Below the pieces are notes generated by a model, which was not told where the DNA came from, searched no databases, and saw only the letters and a program-made list of their open reading frames with translations. DNA of 64,000 bases from Phytoseiulus persimilis (taxonomy: Eukaryota > Arthropoda > Arachnida > Mesostigmata > Phytoseiidae). Where the stretch lies: positions 17,294,745-17,358,744 of the forward strand of contig CM075102.1 in the NCBI GenBank assembly GCA_037576195.1, written 5' to 3'. Position 1 is the first letter of the stretch. Each line of letters starts with the position of its first letter. The position numbers and the translations under genes are program-made. This document shows, piece after piece, positions 1-13,628 of this stretch.

Positions 1-3000
1 CGGCACGGCGGAGGTCTGAACACTGGACGTGGCAGGCATCTACTGAAGCCGCCGATGCGTGAATTGCTTCCTTCACTCATAATGATAATAATAAATAGCT
101 CCTATCCGCGAGCGATTCAGGCGTGGAATAAATAATGTCCCGATCGAGCACATTCTCGGGCTCACGATAACTTCGAACGGTGCTGACCCGAGTTCCCAAT
201 CGTTTGTGGCCATCGCCGACGCTCCACTGAAGTCTCTTATAATTTCCCAGCGACCGACGGAGTTGGACACCCGACACTGCAAATCACTTACAGCGGGAAC
301 GCCGATTTCAATAACCCAGGAAAACTTTGCGTTCGAGCTTTAATAACCCACATGTTCTTGCTGAACCAAAGAAACTCTTGATCGTTAACCACTGCTGATT
401 TCATCATCCCCTGCATCTGCTCAATATGTAAGATAGTCGAACGGTGGTTGGTGCCATACTCCCAAGCTCCGATCGTCATATTTGAGGAGAAAGAGCTTTG
501 TTTCCCTCAGAGCATCCGCCAGAATGGCTTTAATGCAGCCGGCAATCTAGCGTAAACGTTCTTCCCGCCCATTTGTGTGCCGGAACGATCGACCGACAGA
601 GGCGTCCGTGATTGAAATAAACTGCCGTAGCTCGAGGGAGTCCAAAACATAATTTCGGAACATCATAACACAAGAGGCACGCAAAGTATTTCGATGCGAG
701 AAAGATTTATGCTTCGCCTCCCTCGTTGGTATCACTGATTGTTCGGTGGAGACTCCCGCATCGAATGTTTGCTCAGAATTCAAAGCATGCAAACACGTCC
801 ATAAATCCAGATGCATTCATGTGAACTGCAATCAAAACAGAAGTCCTGCTTGCTCCCGGAGTCGTGCATAAGTTGCCATATTTTTAGCAAGCATCGAGCC
901 GTAATAGCGGTTTCTCACCGGTGTCTCTGATATCCCATCCTATCAACTTCGATGTCGCAATCGGATGCGGATGGGATCTCTTTCCGATTCAGTAGCTGAC
1001 TCATTAATTGTTTATGAATTTCTATTCGATCAATCACTCGTTTAGAGGCGCTTCATAAATAGATAAGTTCGATCAAATATCGAGCGCCTTCATGGGGATG
1101 GGGACGCAAGAGAGCTCTTCGGCAGCGTTTTATTGTCCATGGGAGCGATCAGTATTCTTATATAGTCGGGAACAGTCTAGGAAAAAAAAACCTAGCTTGC
1201 ATTGTTCCGCTCTGGATGCTATCATGCTTCAAGTTTGGTTTCCTACCGTAAAATGGCGATCATTTTTTTGTTAGAGTGTATTCGAGGAAAACTGTCGTCA
1301 GGAGGTGTTTTCGGAAAAATTACCTGTTTTTTTTTTCGAGGTCTCCCAACAAGTGATCACGCGGACGTCAAATTCTATCGGATAGGAGTCGCCGGGGTCG
1401 TGTTCGACGCGTGAGAGAAAGCCGATCAACGATAATTGAAGCAATATATCTCCTTTGTTGAAAATTACTCGGAATGGCCGAATTATCCGATTATTGAGTA
1501 GCCGGGTCGATCCGAAGATTCTTGATATTCACCGGGTGTCAGCCTCATCCAGGTTTCCGCCCTCGGTTCCTGGAACCACCGCTAAAACCAAGGCAACCCG
1601 TGAGACGAAGGCTTGCCATTCGTGCTAGTCGTCACGAAAGTCCGAGAATGTTTATATAAACTCGTACAGGTTTCAACATGCGGGAACTCTCCGGAGACGC
1701 TGCTCTACGAGACATATAAGGCGTCAGCTGCCGATGCTGAGGAGCCGCAAGTGACGTTTGTGCGCCTTTTCGACCCCGTTCCTTTCCGCCATCTTTCCGC
1801 CATCTGGGGAAGTTGAGCTCCTCCTGGGAAGGAACGTTTTTGAGCAAAGTACGGAACTTCCCACGATTAGTTCGAGCCAACAAGAACTCGGAACATCGCG
1901 TTTCTGCAGATCACCACTGTTCTGGCAGCCGAATTGCCAGAAAGCGGCTCGTGACCGGATCCGGCTCCGGTATAGCTTGGGAGTGGCAACGTCAATCTGT
2001 TTCGGTTCCTACCGTTCGCAGGCTGTTTGGCCTACCGGGGCCGACTAGCTAGCCACTGCTTGTCATCCATCCCCACAATGACTGGGCGAGAAACTTTGAC
2101 GTTCACATCCTGGACGACGTCTCTTCCTCTGTGTGGGTTCACCTACCTGCTTCCCTTTCACGCTGACTGCTTCGCTCGCCGCCATCCACGCTCTCGGCTG
2201 TGTTAGGGGAGCAATAAATGTCGACACACTTGGCAGCGCTGAGTGGAGGCGTCCAGGTAGCGCGGAGGAATTTCCCCCCGAGAGAAAGTGCACGGAGCGG
2301 GGCAGACAACGTTTTCCTTTTAGGCTTCCTGTTACGAATGGACCGAGAATCGGTGTGTTTGGGGCATGGCATTTAGTTTTGCAGAAGCGAAGCTTGCCTC
2401 GAACAACAGATTCCATAAGTCTGTCCCCACATAAAGAGCAAGCACACTGTTTTCCTCGCCTTAACTTAGCCCGACGCCACAGGGAAGTTTTTCCCCTCCC
2501 TCCTTTTCTTGCAATCGTGCAAATAAGGCTCCACGAAAGTGTTCACGCATCGAGCCATGCCGCTCACTCAAGCGGACCCTTGGGGCTTCTCTAGTGTTCC
2601 TTCTCGTGATCGGGGCAGCTTCATTGCATGTGCTCCTTTGCCCTACCCTCCAGGATGCCCTGCAAGAGCGGCAAGCGACCTCCCTGAATCGTTGACGGAG
2701 GAACGCCTCAAATCAGTCGTTCGAGCTTCTGTTCTCGATCCGTATCGAAGTTCCGCGTCACACAGTATCGACGGTGGCACAACCCGATGAATAATGGCCC
2801 TTCCGCTCATGACGTCAGACTCTCTAGAAGTTCTGCCCCTGGGGGAGAACCACGCCGGGCAGGCATTTCTAGTCTTGATACCATGCCCTCCTCTATCTCC
2901 CTCTGGACTCGGAAGAGAAGGGCCACGACCGTCACCTCGATCTCCAGCAGCACTCAAGCTGCAATGCAAGAGAACTCTGCAATGGAAGTCTAGACGCTTG

Positions 3001-6000
3001 TTAGAGAACAACGATTTTTCCCGTTGATCAAAACACCTCTGATGGAGACCTCAGGCTTCGCACTGCTCTCTTCGTAACCAAGGCCACTCCGACCCGCCCT
3101 TCCGGGGCCCGACGTTGTTAACGGTTTGAAGTGTGTTTCGAATTTCTCGCGCTCCCGAGACATGCCACCTCGACTCCATAGCCTGTGATGCCGCGGATTG
3201 GGTTCCGTAGTCCAGATTAGTGGTCTCACTAATCAGAGGCCGGAATGGGCCTAGGTCGGATAACGAAATGAAAATCTCGATGTCGTAAGCTAGGTCTGAA
3301 AGGGCGCGCACCTTCACACTCCCACAGCATCACAGCCAAGGTCTCAATCGGAAAGCCAGTGCCCAAAGAGCAGGCTCCGGATTCCATAGCCGATAATCAA
3401 TGCCCCGGTCCATGTGGCCTACGGTACCGTAGCTGGGAGTGGTTGGGATCTCAGTTGAGATCCAGGGTTTCTGCATATTAGGTGATTGCGCAGGACCGCG
3501 AGAACCACCAAATTCGTGGAGCGGCTTGTTAGTCGAAAACTGAGACTCAAAGCTTGTTCTGCGATTCTAGTTGACCAGAACTCGACGATCTGACGATCGA
3601 ACACTCAAAAGAAACACACGCCTCTGCCACCAAGTTCGCTGGACTGAGGTACAAGGATGACTGAAGAAGGCGGACGAATCCGAGTTCTCGGGCCGATATC
3701 TCGTGTCTTTTGCGCGGTGTTTGAAGGGCGAAAACATAGGTGGAATGATTCACTTTACATCTGCAGCCGTTTCTAGAAAGTTCAGGGTGCAATGTTTTTC
3801 CTCAATCGACGCCCGCGGATGGAGCCCGGTTGATGGCACAGGTTTGCATACGAGCCCTCGTGCATACAGTGAGCGGACCGCTTGTCATCACTCGATAAAG
3901 AAGTTCGGGCACGCTGCAGCGTCTGAAGAAGGTGATCAGAACTGGGCGCCCGACACTAGGAACTGTTGGTTGGGCCTGCTCTGCTCAAACTAGGATCGAT
4001 GCTCGTTAGGTGGATACGTTTTTTCGATGCTAATGTTAGATACAGATGACTACCTCGCTCATCAGGTTCTCAGCCACTTCGTGAGTATGCGAAGGAAGTG
4101 CTTGCTGCTGGCATGCCCTCGTGCGCACTGTTCCGCTTGCCTGTACCCGTGGTCCTGAACAACTGCTCTGGTACTAGTTTTGGACGTGCCGGAATTAAGT
4201 TCGCAGCTCCCGCTTCTGGGGGCGCCGTTGTTCCTCCCGTTGGTTGCTACTCTTAGCATGCAGCTTCCAACGCTGAGGCTTAACGAGATGCGCGTGGCGG
4301 GAGGCCGAGTGAGGCTGCTCTCGAGCAGCAAGAACCCGGCCAACTCTGTTTTTTGGCGAGTACCTCTCCGCCTCCTAACTGACGGACTAGACTTGTAGAC
4401 TGGTTGACTGGCCCGGGCACCGGCCGTTCGGCAGCGACGGCTGCGTTCCACCAATCAGGTCGAACTTTTCGCAGGACAAACAGCGTCAATTAGGCGCTCT
4501 GTGTTCTCCTCCATAGGACCCCATCGTCGGGGAAGTACTCGTCACCGACGTCGCAGTTGCAAGAGCATCGGTCGATGGACTTCCCGTCCACGACTCGCTC
4601 ACGAACTCTAGAATCCCGACCGCCTGACCGTCTCTGAGCTATGCCGCCGCCGTTCTAGCCTTCAGTGTTGCTCGCGCTACGACCTCCTTCGCGAATTCCC
4701 CGCCTTTTCCTCTTCCGTTCATCGAAGTTGCTCCTCGTGAATAAAATGCTAATTTTCCGCTGCCGATACCCCTTCGTTTGCTGCCGGAGATGCCCGCCCC
4801 CTTTGCTACCCCATCCGCCTTTGCGTTGCTCCGAGCGCTTCCCCCCATTTTCGGAACTTCTCGAATTCCGTCCATGACTCCTCTATGGGGAGGAGAAAAC
4901 AGTGCTTCCTGGAGGATATGGGGGAGATTTCTGATTCTTCTCCCGGCGTACCCACACCCTGTTCTCTTCGCCGCTTCTTCAGATCCAAACAAGTCCACGG
5001 TGGTTGAACCGATTGGAGCGTTGTCCCTGACCTCAAACATCCATCAAGGAATATTCGTCGTGTTGCTCGAGGGTGTTCCTCCAGCAGTCCGGGGCAGACG
5101 ACAGATGGCGTCTCATCTGGGGTTCTCGATGTTTTTGTTCGTATAATTGTTTTCCCCTGATTTTTCGAGGAACAAGTTTAGCTCCCATCTGCAACCTTGG
5201 CGAACGATTCACATTCGCAAGGAATACGTACTCAACGAACGTCCACTGAGTCTGGGTGGAGTCTTCCCACAGACTTCGACTCCGGTAGCCGCATGTCCTC
5301 TAGCTGAGCGGCAGCTCCATGTATGTATAGGAGCGGCAGAGCGTCCCTGATCGCGCGGAGCGTCAGAAGAGCGATTCGCGCGAGATGAGAGCGACACGCT
5401 GGTGGATTTGATCGGTATCGTTTCACATCGTCATCCAATACTCCACGAACAAGTTCGCGTGGGTGCAGTTATCTTTTCCATAGGGGTCTGAATGATTTTT
5501 CGGTAGTCCGCGTTCTGAGATCCAGCACAATCTCGAAAACCGATCAGAGTCCTGAAAATCATTTTATGATTCGAGTAGGTACAGGCCTATGGCAGGGACG
5601 TTCCTGCGCCAGCCCCAGATCAGACGGAACCGAACTCCCGTTCAATGGTATGTACTGTAGTTGTCCTTACCTTTATCGCAACCCGGTACGCACGGACGGA
5701 TGGATCCGAATTACAGTAGCACGATCATACAACAGCGAGCAAGATAATGAAGAACTGCAAAGAACTGGTGATTGTACTGGCCACTAGATTGCGTATGCTA
5801 ATCGTGATATGTCCTAATGATGGGCTGAATACCAGATCAGTGTTTGCTCGAGGGCAGGGCAACCTGCGGGCTGGCTGCCTGGCGAACCGGCAAGCCAGGA
5901 TCTTGCTTACCCAGTTTGTTGGTTACTCGGCTAGCCAGTGGCTCATTTATTGCTGGAAGCTGTCCTCCGCGATGCGTTGTACCACCGCAAGCTACAGCGA

Positions 6001-8005
6001 GATTCCACCTTGTCATATTGGGTTATTGGTGATTTCGTGAGGCTGCTGCGATTCCACTCTCGACACAGCCCTGCTTTGTTTGTCAGAAATCTCCCATCCC
6101 CTGTTGAACTCAGACGAGAAGTCGGACCGGCGGAGCATTCGATCTCCAACGAAGCCTTCTCCGGGGAGTGTCTGTGGGAGTTTTGCTCATTCGTCGCGCG
6201 CGAAATCCGAGCACGATTGCTGCGATCTCGCCCGCTCGTCCTAGCGCACGGTGAAATACAAGCTTGGAGTTGATATAAGTTTCGAATGGCTGCCGGCTCG
6301 TCTGAAGCAATCGCTCCGCGCAGTCATCAAACGCCTCTCACAATCTGTCAACGCCGTTGTCGCCATCGATGAGCCTCGCAAAAGAACGCGAGTCAATTTA
6401 GCAACCGAACTTGTTCCGTTGATACTAGCTTCGAATCTTCTCCACACGAGTGTTAGGAATACAACAGTACAGTACAGCCTCGATCGTTGCAACCAATCGA
6501 TGCAGAAAAAGGTTGAAATAATCGAGGTCGTACCGTGTGTCTCGAGGCTCACAGGAGGCTTTTGCTGACGCTGTTCGGCTCTGATCGTGAGTTTGATATT
6601 CCCACCGTTTATCATACTTCAACGCAAAGTAACAGGGCAGTGAATGAGTATCTTATTGGCCGCGCGAATAAACGTATCCGTGGCGAACTGTGAATACAAC
6701 GATCCAATCGATCGACCCACATCGCGTGCGCCACGGGGTAATTCTCCAAGTTTGAGCCTCCTGCCCCAGCCCAGGTTCCCATACGCACGTTGAGCAGGGA
6801 CTTTCGATCTTCTTCCATTTGTCCCGCGAACGCTTCCAGCCCCGCTGTCAACTCACGTTGTATCTCGCAACTATAGGTTTCGCTTCCGCCCAACTCAATT
6901 CTTCAAATAGGAGCAATAGTTCGGCTGAAATCTCCCTGAAGGGTGAGCTGTCTTGCTGCGGGAGAGGGGTCGAGGCAACGGAAACTGTTTTCGGATCTGC
7001 CCAGTCTCCCGGCTCTCATATGCTCCGTGAACATGCCCCCGCCTCGGAGAACATGTATGTACACGCTCGTCGCTTCGTGGTCCTTCCGTCGATGTGTCTG
7101 ATTCGCCCCTCCGACACTTCCCTCCTACTCCCCTGAGACCCTTCAACTCGCCCCTGCGCTAGCCAAACGTTGTCTGACAGGGAGAGGAATCCACTATTTA
7201 TTGTACGAGCCGGTCGTTGTTGAAACAGCGCCAAAAGAATCGGCGATTACGTGAGTCTGCTCTACGTGATAGGTCGGCCCATCATAGCACAATCCCCTGA
7301 AAGCTGATGAGCTCCAGCTTCGGCACGAGAGCGAAATGCAGGAGCCCCAGGCGCATCGCTCACCATCCGTCTGCCAACAGCGTACGCAGCCGTCTGTACG
7401 CAGGTCAATCAACCTGTTGTTTCGTCACTCCGGCGATAGCCATCCACCAATCTTCGGCAAGCTCGGGTGTCTGTTGGAACTCCGCTCGGTTGCTATCGGT
7501 GACTCAGTCATTCGTTCTGTGGTTTTCGCTTTTGCTGCGGCCGTCGGTTCCAGAACTCCACTCTATGCCTCTTCAGAGCTGGAGAATCGGCTCGAAGGAA
7601 TCTCCTTCGATCATTTTTACCATTCTTCTCAGTCAATTAGATGTTGGGAGGCAGGAACCTCAGCCCATGCTTGGCAAGAAAACCAATTCGGCCTAAGGCA
7701 TCGGATGCAGCGACTGTCAATAACAAACGTCAGAGGTAAGTGAGGAAGCCGTGGAGCGAGCGTAGCAGCTGCTTTAGCTGCAGATGGGGACGGTCTATAG
7801 TTGTGGTAGCCAGAGGATCGCTGCGGTGAACCACCGATCTTCCAACAAACCAGATTGTAATGGGCGGAAAGTTCTTCCGTCCGATCTCTTTCGAGTCACA
7901 CGAAGGTAGAGCCATTTTCCCTCTCCTTAGGCCCCGGCTTCAGGCAGGCTTCGTGCGGGATAGCACGAGAAGCACAGACATTCTTTCTGAGGTGAGAGGG
8001 TGAGC
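1..8005. other. no supportable gene; intergenic or intronic
   Basis: Only short frames in all six readings, without domain motifs. One small oddity is CTAGG-A9-CCTAG at 1177-1195. I see nothing else to annotate. Confidence 0.5.
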
Positions 8006-8051
8006 CGTTGGGATCGAACTGCAACTTGTAGTCCGTAACGAGATTACGGCA
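8006..8051 (-). repeat. tRNA-like (pol III B-box) segment, possible SINE remnant
   Basis: Read on the minus strand, TTACGGACTACAAGTTG precedes GCAGTTCGATCCCAACGG, which matches the pol III B-box GGTTCGANNCC except at one position. The spacing resembles the tRNA-derived head of a SINE, but the A-box is poor and no cloverleaf can be drawn. It abuts the palindrome cluster at 8033-8082. Confidence 0.3.
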
Positions 8052-8082
8052 CCGCAATGAGATTACGATAATCTCATTACGG
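8033..8082. repeat. cluster of palindromes built from a CCGYAAYGAGATTA monomer
   Basis: A first palindrome CCGTAA-CGAGA-TTACGG (8033-8049) is followed by a larger one: arm CCGCAATGAGATTA (8052-8065), loop CGA, arm TAATCTCATTACGG (8069-8082), matching at 13 of 14 positions. All arms derive from one monomer. This could be the end of a small foldback or SINE-type element, or a DNA-binding or cruciform site. Confidence 0.7.
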
Positions 8083-8089
8083 CGGTACA

Positions 8090-11000
8090 GGAACGTTGCA
8101 CTTTCCGGCGTTCTCGGGGTGTTGGACTTTTTCTAACGATTCCAAGGCTCGGGTCGGCAGTTATTTCGTAGAACACTCCAAAGCCAAACCGTGGAACATC
8201 CAGCTCATCAATCGGGCCGCGGAGAACTCAAACGCGATCCCATCGGAGAGCACTTCGATTCGGGTTTGGTTGTATAGGAAGAGTTTCGACTCAGACCGCC
8301 CCGAAGCACAAGTACTTCACTAGCTTTGACGATCCACGCAAGCTCTATTCCGGGGATCTCGCTAATGCATGATAGCGGGAGAGCTTTGTTCGCTCGGTTT
8401 CTCTTGACACAGCTCATCAGACGCCAAAGCCCCGGCTGAGATCAGCTCACTTGCAATCATGCGCCTTCGATACATGGACCAAATTTCGAGATTTGGTCCG
8501 ACCATTGGCATCTACGACGCCATCGGGAGGATATTCGATGAGTATCGAGGGGATGATTGAGACACGTCAATTCCTAATCTTGAAGAGCCCGCGCAGAAAA
8601 TGTGAGAAAAGCGCGTTTGAAAACCGACGAACTCGCTGTCTCGTGGGCACAGTGATGCTGTTAGATGCCGCCGACGAATCGAAATCATAAAACTCGGAAC
8701 TAAGAGTGAGAGCTAACTCGAGTGAGAATATAAGATTCTCAGGTCAAAGGAACCACGACGTTCTCTCGATCCCTCCCGTGAGCAACTCCGTGCATTTCTA
8801 AAAGGACAAGACACCTACATAGCCAAGTTGTTATATGGAAGTGTCAAAATGAGCCTGTAGGAAAGCAGAGTTGGTCTGGACAGCTCGAAACTTCATTCTC
8901 GCCGCTGGTGTGATGCGTTTACGACCCACGAGGTGGTCGAGTTGTCGGAGCGGTCTGCTTTGCACGTGCAGATTCGCATCGAGGCCACGTTGACGCTGCC
9001 CCGAGCGGGGGGTCAGAACGTGCGCGGTGGGTTTTATTCCCGCTGCTCGTCCTCCAGCAGGCCGCTCATGCTCTACTTCAAGAATGGTTCCCACGCTTCA
9101 AGATATTCTTGGGTGGACGCCGGAGTGACAAACCGGACGCTCTGGCCAACATTACCGACCAGAGTCCGACCCCTAGCGTACCGTGAGGGAAGGACGGTCC
9201 GCCGCGGAAAGCAAGGCTACAGGGGCATCGGGATGCCCCTGATTGTGGGAGAAACGCGCTCGAACACTCTGTGAGATAATCCGTCTGATCACTCACGAAA
9301 TGAGCGTTCGGAACGACGTCCGCGCTAACAAATAACTTCAATGGTCTCCTGATAAGACTGGAAGGGGAAGCTCGAGAGCGCACCGAGTCACGACCTTCAG
9401 ACCGCAACATTGATGAATTCGACTTGAAAACCCTTCACGCCATTAGACCCGCGGGAAAGTTTCGGGTCAATTTCTCCAAGGCCTCGCTAGTAGTTCCATC
9501 ATAACGCAACTGGGTTGAACAGTTAAACTGGTCGTTTCGAGAATCTGAAGGAATTCGAAGCAACGAATGTCATAACAAGCTCTCATGGATTCAAAGTATA
9601 CATTGCAATATCTTCACAATCGGATTCCCCATTCGCTTCTCTGCCGCGATCCTCAGTGAACCTATTGTGAACCTTCCGCGGAGAGGATCGCGTCAACCGA
9701 CGGTTCTCTCACGATCTCTCAATATTGAAGTCGACTCATGAGTTGCGGAAAAATCAGATTTCGAGGTCTCCCTTGCGTATTGCGTCTTCATCACATTCAT
9801 ACACACGGAAATGGAATTCATTGTCATCATGCTGTTACATCATCTGGATTCGAAGATCCGGGCGAGCCCGCGTGAGACATCAGACCGAGTGTCCGCCCCG
9901 GGCATCGTCTGAGGTGGGAACGCCACTGAGCCCTACCCGGCAAGCCAAGACCTGATCTCTGGGTCCTGAAGGAGACTTCTCGATGGAGATTAGGACCAGG
10001 CCTAGAAAACCATACTGACCACCTCGGCATGGAGCTTTTTGGGGATGCATCCGTGATCACCACCCATTTCACCTGAATGGTGAGAGCACGGAGGACCTGT
10101 GCTCGGAGTCATGAGTGACTAGCCATTGATAACCCCTGCCTTCGTGTTTTCCACGTAGGGAAATTTGAAACAAAGACGACGAAGCAGCGAAGAGAAGAAG
10201 AGAAACACTCTGGGTGAGGATGTTCCCAGTTTTGTCAAATACCGGAGGGATCGACACTCTGACAGGGGTTCTTTTCGACCTGAATCGTCTCCGCGCACTT
10301 GTATTCCGCTCGTTCTCTGTGACCTCACATGGAAATTTTTGTCAATAACTCGCGAACACTCGAAAGATCGTATCGGTCGGCGCGCGATTCGTCCGGCCGA
10401 TGGGACGAGAACGTCGTCAAGCACTCCGAGTCGGGTCACGGCGACGTTTTGGCAAAGAATATCGTTCAACTGCGGTTTCGTCCCACGTTAGTTGGTTGGT
10501 GGAGATTGGCTTCCCAACTCGGAAGACGGAACTTCCGAGAGGAGGGAAAGTCGGCGTCGGAAGGAAATGAAAGGAGAAAAATCGGAGCGAGCAGGGGTCC
10601 CCTAAAACGAATCGACAAGACAACCAACAGAATGGTGGTTCTCCCTTCTTCCCCTCGCCGACGAGAATTTGCAATGCAGACGCTCCATCTCAGGGAAGTG
10701 GTGAATGCACCCGGTCGGTCACCTTGAACTCGACTCGAATCCCTGCGTCGGATGCGTCGAGGGGTCTGCAAATGCAAGAGCCTGAGATTGATTTCTCACG
10801 GCGACAGCGCTCCCGAATGCTCGAACGATCTAGAGCTGTCGACGGAGAACGCTGTTTCTGCCGTTGGTACTTAGAGGAATGGCTCTCCTGACAGCGACGC
10901 GCGAGGGCCGGGAGTTCGACTCGGAAACTCTCGGGATGAGCAGAGATTCAATGAGTTGGAAACGATCGCAAAACCTCCCAGAATGGAACTGCATGAGCCG

Positions 11001-13628
11001 CGTCGAGTTGTGTGATTGAGCCGCTCCCGAGACCATTTTCAGAACTGAGGACACGAAAGGAGTACGGACGGCGAGACCTGCCCCGAAAATCAGAGCCCCT
11101 GAGTGCCTCCGTGCTCGGAACTCGAACGTTCCTGGACTCGTAGCACCTTCCCCCTGAAATGCGAATCATGTTGTGATGGAGTTCTAACCCACTGAACTGA
11201 ATCCTGGTGATTCAGAGAGCCTACCGCGAGTACAAGTCTTCTGGAAACAAGAGCTCTCCCGAAAGTCAAACCATCTACAATAGGTCCACGGAACGTCGGC
11301 ATGACGCGATCGCTGCAGAGATGTTCCGCTACGCCATAATCCTTCATCGCCGAGCCTCTTTCGAGTTCGTAACGAGCGCCGGTTTTTGTGCGCGTCCGAT
11401 CGCTGTCCGAGCGGGTGCTCCAATCCTGATCGGATCGACATCAAGAATAGGACAGCTGTGAAGCGTCCCGCCGAATCCAACATGCTCCGACTATAACCGG
11501 GGATCGCATGTCACTCCGCTGTTGCAATCCTAGATTGTTTTCCGATACAAATCTGTGCAGGGTGGGATGAGTGCTCTGGAGGCGTCCAGGGGGTGCCTTG
11601 ATATGGTAATTATGTTTGAGAGAGGGATCGCGTAGGACATTCATTATTTGAGCATCGATGGCGTCCTGGCTATACTGGGTCAACCCACCCCAAACCCGGT
11701 GAGAACGAGTGATCAGCCAAGACGGCGCACATTCGCGAATCCGACCGAAACGCGGGAAGAAGAGATCCATGTCGAGATCCCAACATGACGCGTCGGGTTC
11801 ACAGAGCTCCAGAGTCCCATGTCTCGAGTTTCTCGAATCCTTCTTCGAGTTTTCTGCTCCCAATGGATCTTGTAGAGTTGAGGGAGATTTGCTGTCAGGA
11901 GGAGCACGATTCGGTCAATGATTTCCTCAGGGGAAGACGAACAACGGTAAAGGGGTCGCTTTAGGTTCTGCGAGGCTCGAGTGGCTGATTGGACGAACCC
12001 AAGTGCAATGTATTCTAACATGGATCGCATATTATCACGTTGCGCCTTCTTTGTCACCCTGCTCGCTGTCTAGAGGAGCAACTTCTTGGGAAAGTGTCTG
12101 GAATCTCTCGACAACGATCAAGTTCAAATTAACTTGACATGTGGGTACTAGGTGAACGAGCGACAGTTCGGGTGACGTTTTTCCTTGTGCCAGGACTCGG
12201 CCGGAAAACTCTTGGCACACCATGAGGTTGTCAGAGTGACGAATGGTGGGGTGAAAGGCAGGCTGGTCGATGGGGTGAGGCACCCGGAAACACGGTCGGG
12301 TAGTTTCGAAACGCTTGCGTGATATGCCTCGGAGGTTAACATATCCCGGATATGATACTTTATTAACTCTTGTGTCGTGGAGCCTGTGAATGTAGTACGC
12401 GACTGCGGACCGTATTTTCATGAATGAATAAGTTGAGTCTCTGCATGACAGATGTTCCCCGAGCATTGCCCTCCTCCTTCGGTCGTTTGCTGGGAGCTCT
12501 CGAGATTTTTCTGAAAACTTGCTACGTGGTGCCTCCGAATTCTGTGATGATTCCACGCGCTGAGACATGATCGAGCCCTCGGCTCATCGACATAGGTGTT
12601 CTGCCTCGGAGTCGGGCCGAAGATCATCATTGTTCTCGAGGGGAACGGGGCGCCCATCGCTCGCAAATCACTCATAGAGTTATTGTTCGATGATCTGAAC
12701 CCGCGGGAAGCCGCCGGGGGCAGTCAGTGGGCTAACGGCCGCTGCGAACAATAATCCCACCTCCGGGCCTGAATTTTTGCAGAGTATTCTATACCTACCG
12801 TCTCGGCTGATCGCCCGTATGTGATCTATCGTTCTCCGTCGGACTTCCTGTGTCAACAAAATTCTCCCGATAAGAACGATGTTTCATCTGTGTCCCGCCT
12901 CCCAGAAGGAAGTGACCGAGGCATTCTTCTTCCTGCATTCAAGGAAGCTGTTTCTAGGGAAGCAGCGTCGAAACTCCTGGTCACAGATCCGAGTCTGAGT
13001 GATGCTCTTCGAGGGAAAGAAAACACTCAATTCGTTCGTTTGTTCGTTCCTCCCCTTTGCTTGAGCACAGTTTTTATCCGTTTGCTTTCTGTCGCAAATA
13101 CAGTAACAATTGCTGTTGACATGGTCTTGGATGAGGTTCGCACTAGCCTGCTTCGATGATGCGATCAAAAATAAACGTGGTGTTGCAGTAGAGCAGATCA
13201 CCATGAGGTAGAGGGCATTTTACGAAACCCACGGTTTCAGAACCTCGGCGAAATTCCAACCGCATCACTTCTACTGGGTTTGGTCCTAGGAGGGTTGGAG
13301 TTTCGACAGTTTTCTGGGTTCCAAAGAAAACCGGCCGGTGGGGCTCCTCCAAGTGGAATCGCACCGAACCATCTGATACAAGCATCGTGGTTGATTGATG
13401 AGTTATCCTTCTTGCATCCAAATTATGCTTTTGTACAAATCACAGTTTTGTTGTAACCTGATCCTCGAAACGGGTGTGGCAGTTCATCAATAGATCTTCT
13501 TCCCTCTCCCGATTGCCTCCTCCGAGATCACGCCTGAGAGTTTGTTCGAGTTCTCGAAGTGTCCCTTGTGCGCAGGTTCCATGCTCGCCTGACTCCTTCC
13601 GTGTTAATTATCCGACACCTCATCGATG
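8090..13628. other. no supportable gene; includes 3' flank of the kekkon-like gene
   Basis: The 3' untranslated region of the kekkon-like gene must lie in the upper part. On its strand the nearest AATAAA is at 12364-12359, about 1.27 kb after the stop; a non-canonical nearer signal is possible. Open frames at 13421-13143 and 12568-12035 (minus) have no recognisable motif. Confidence 0.5.

Noticed and set aside
8033-8082. Palindromes as a bacterial-type terminator or attachment site
   Set aside because: The introns and gene type show a eukaryotic nuclear context, and there is no T-run or phage gene nearby.
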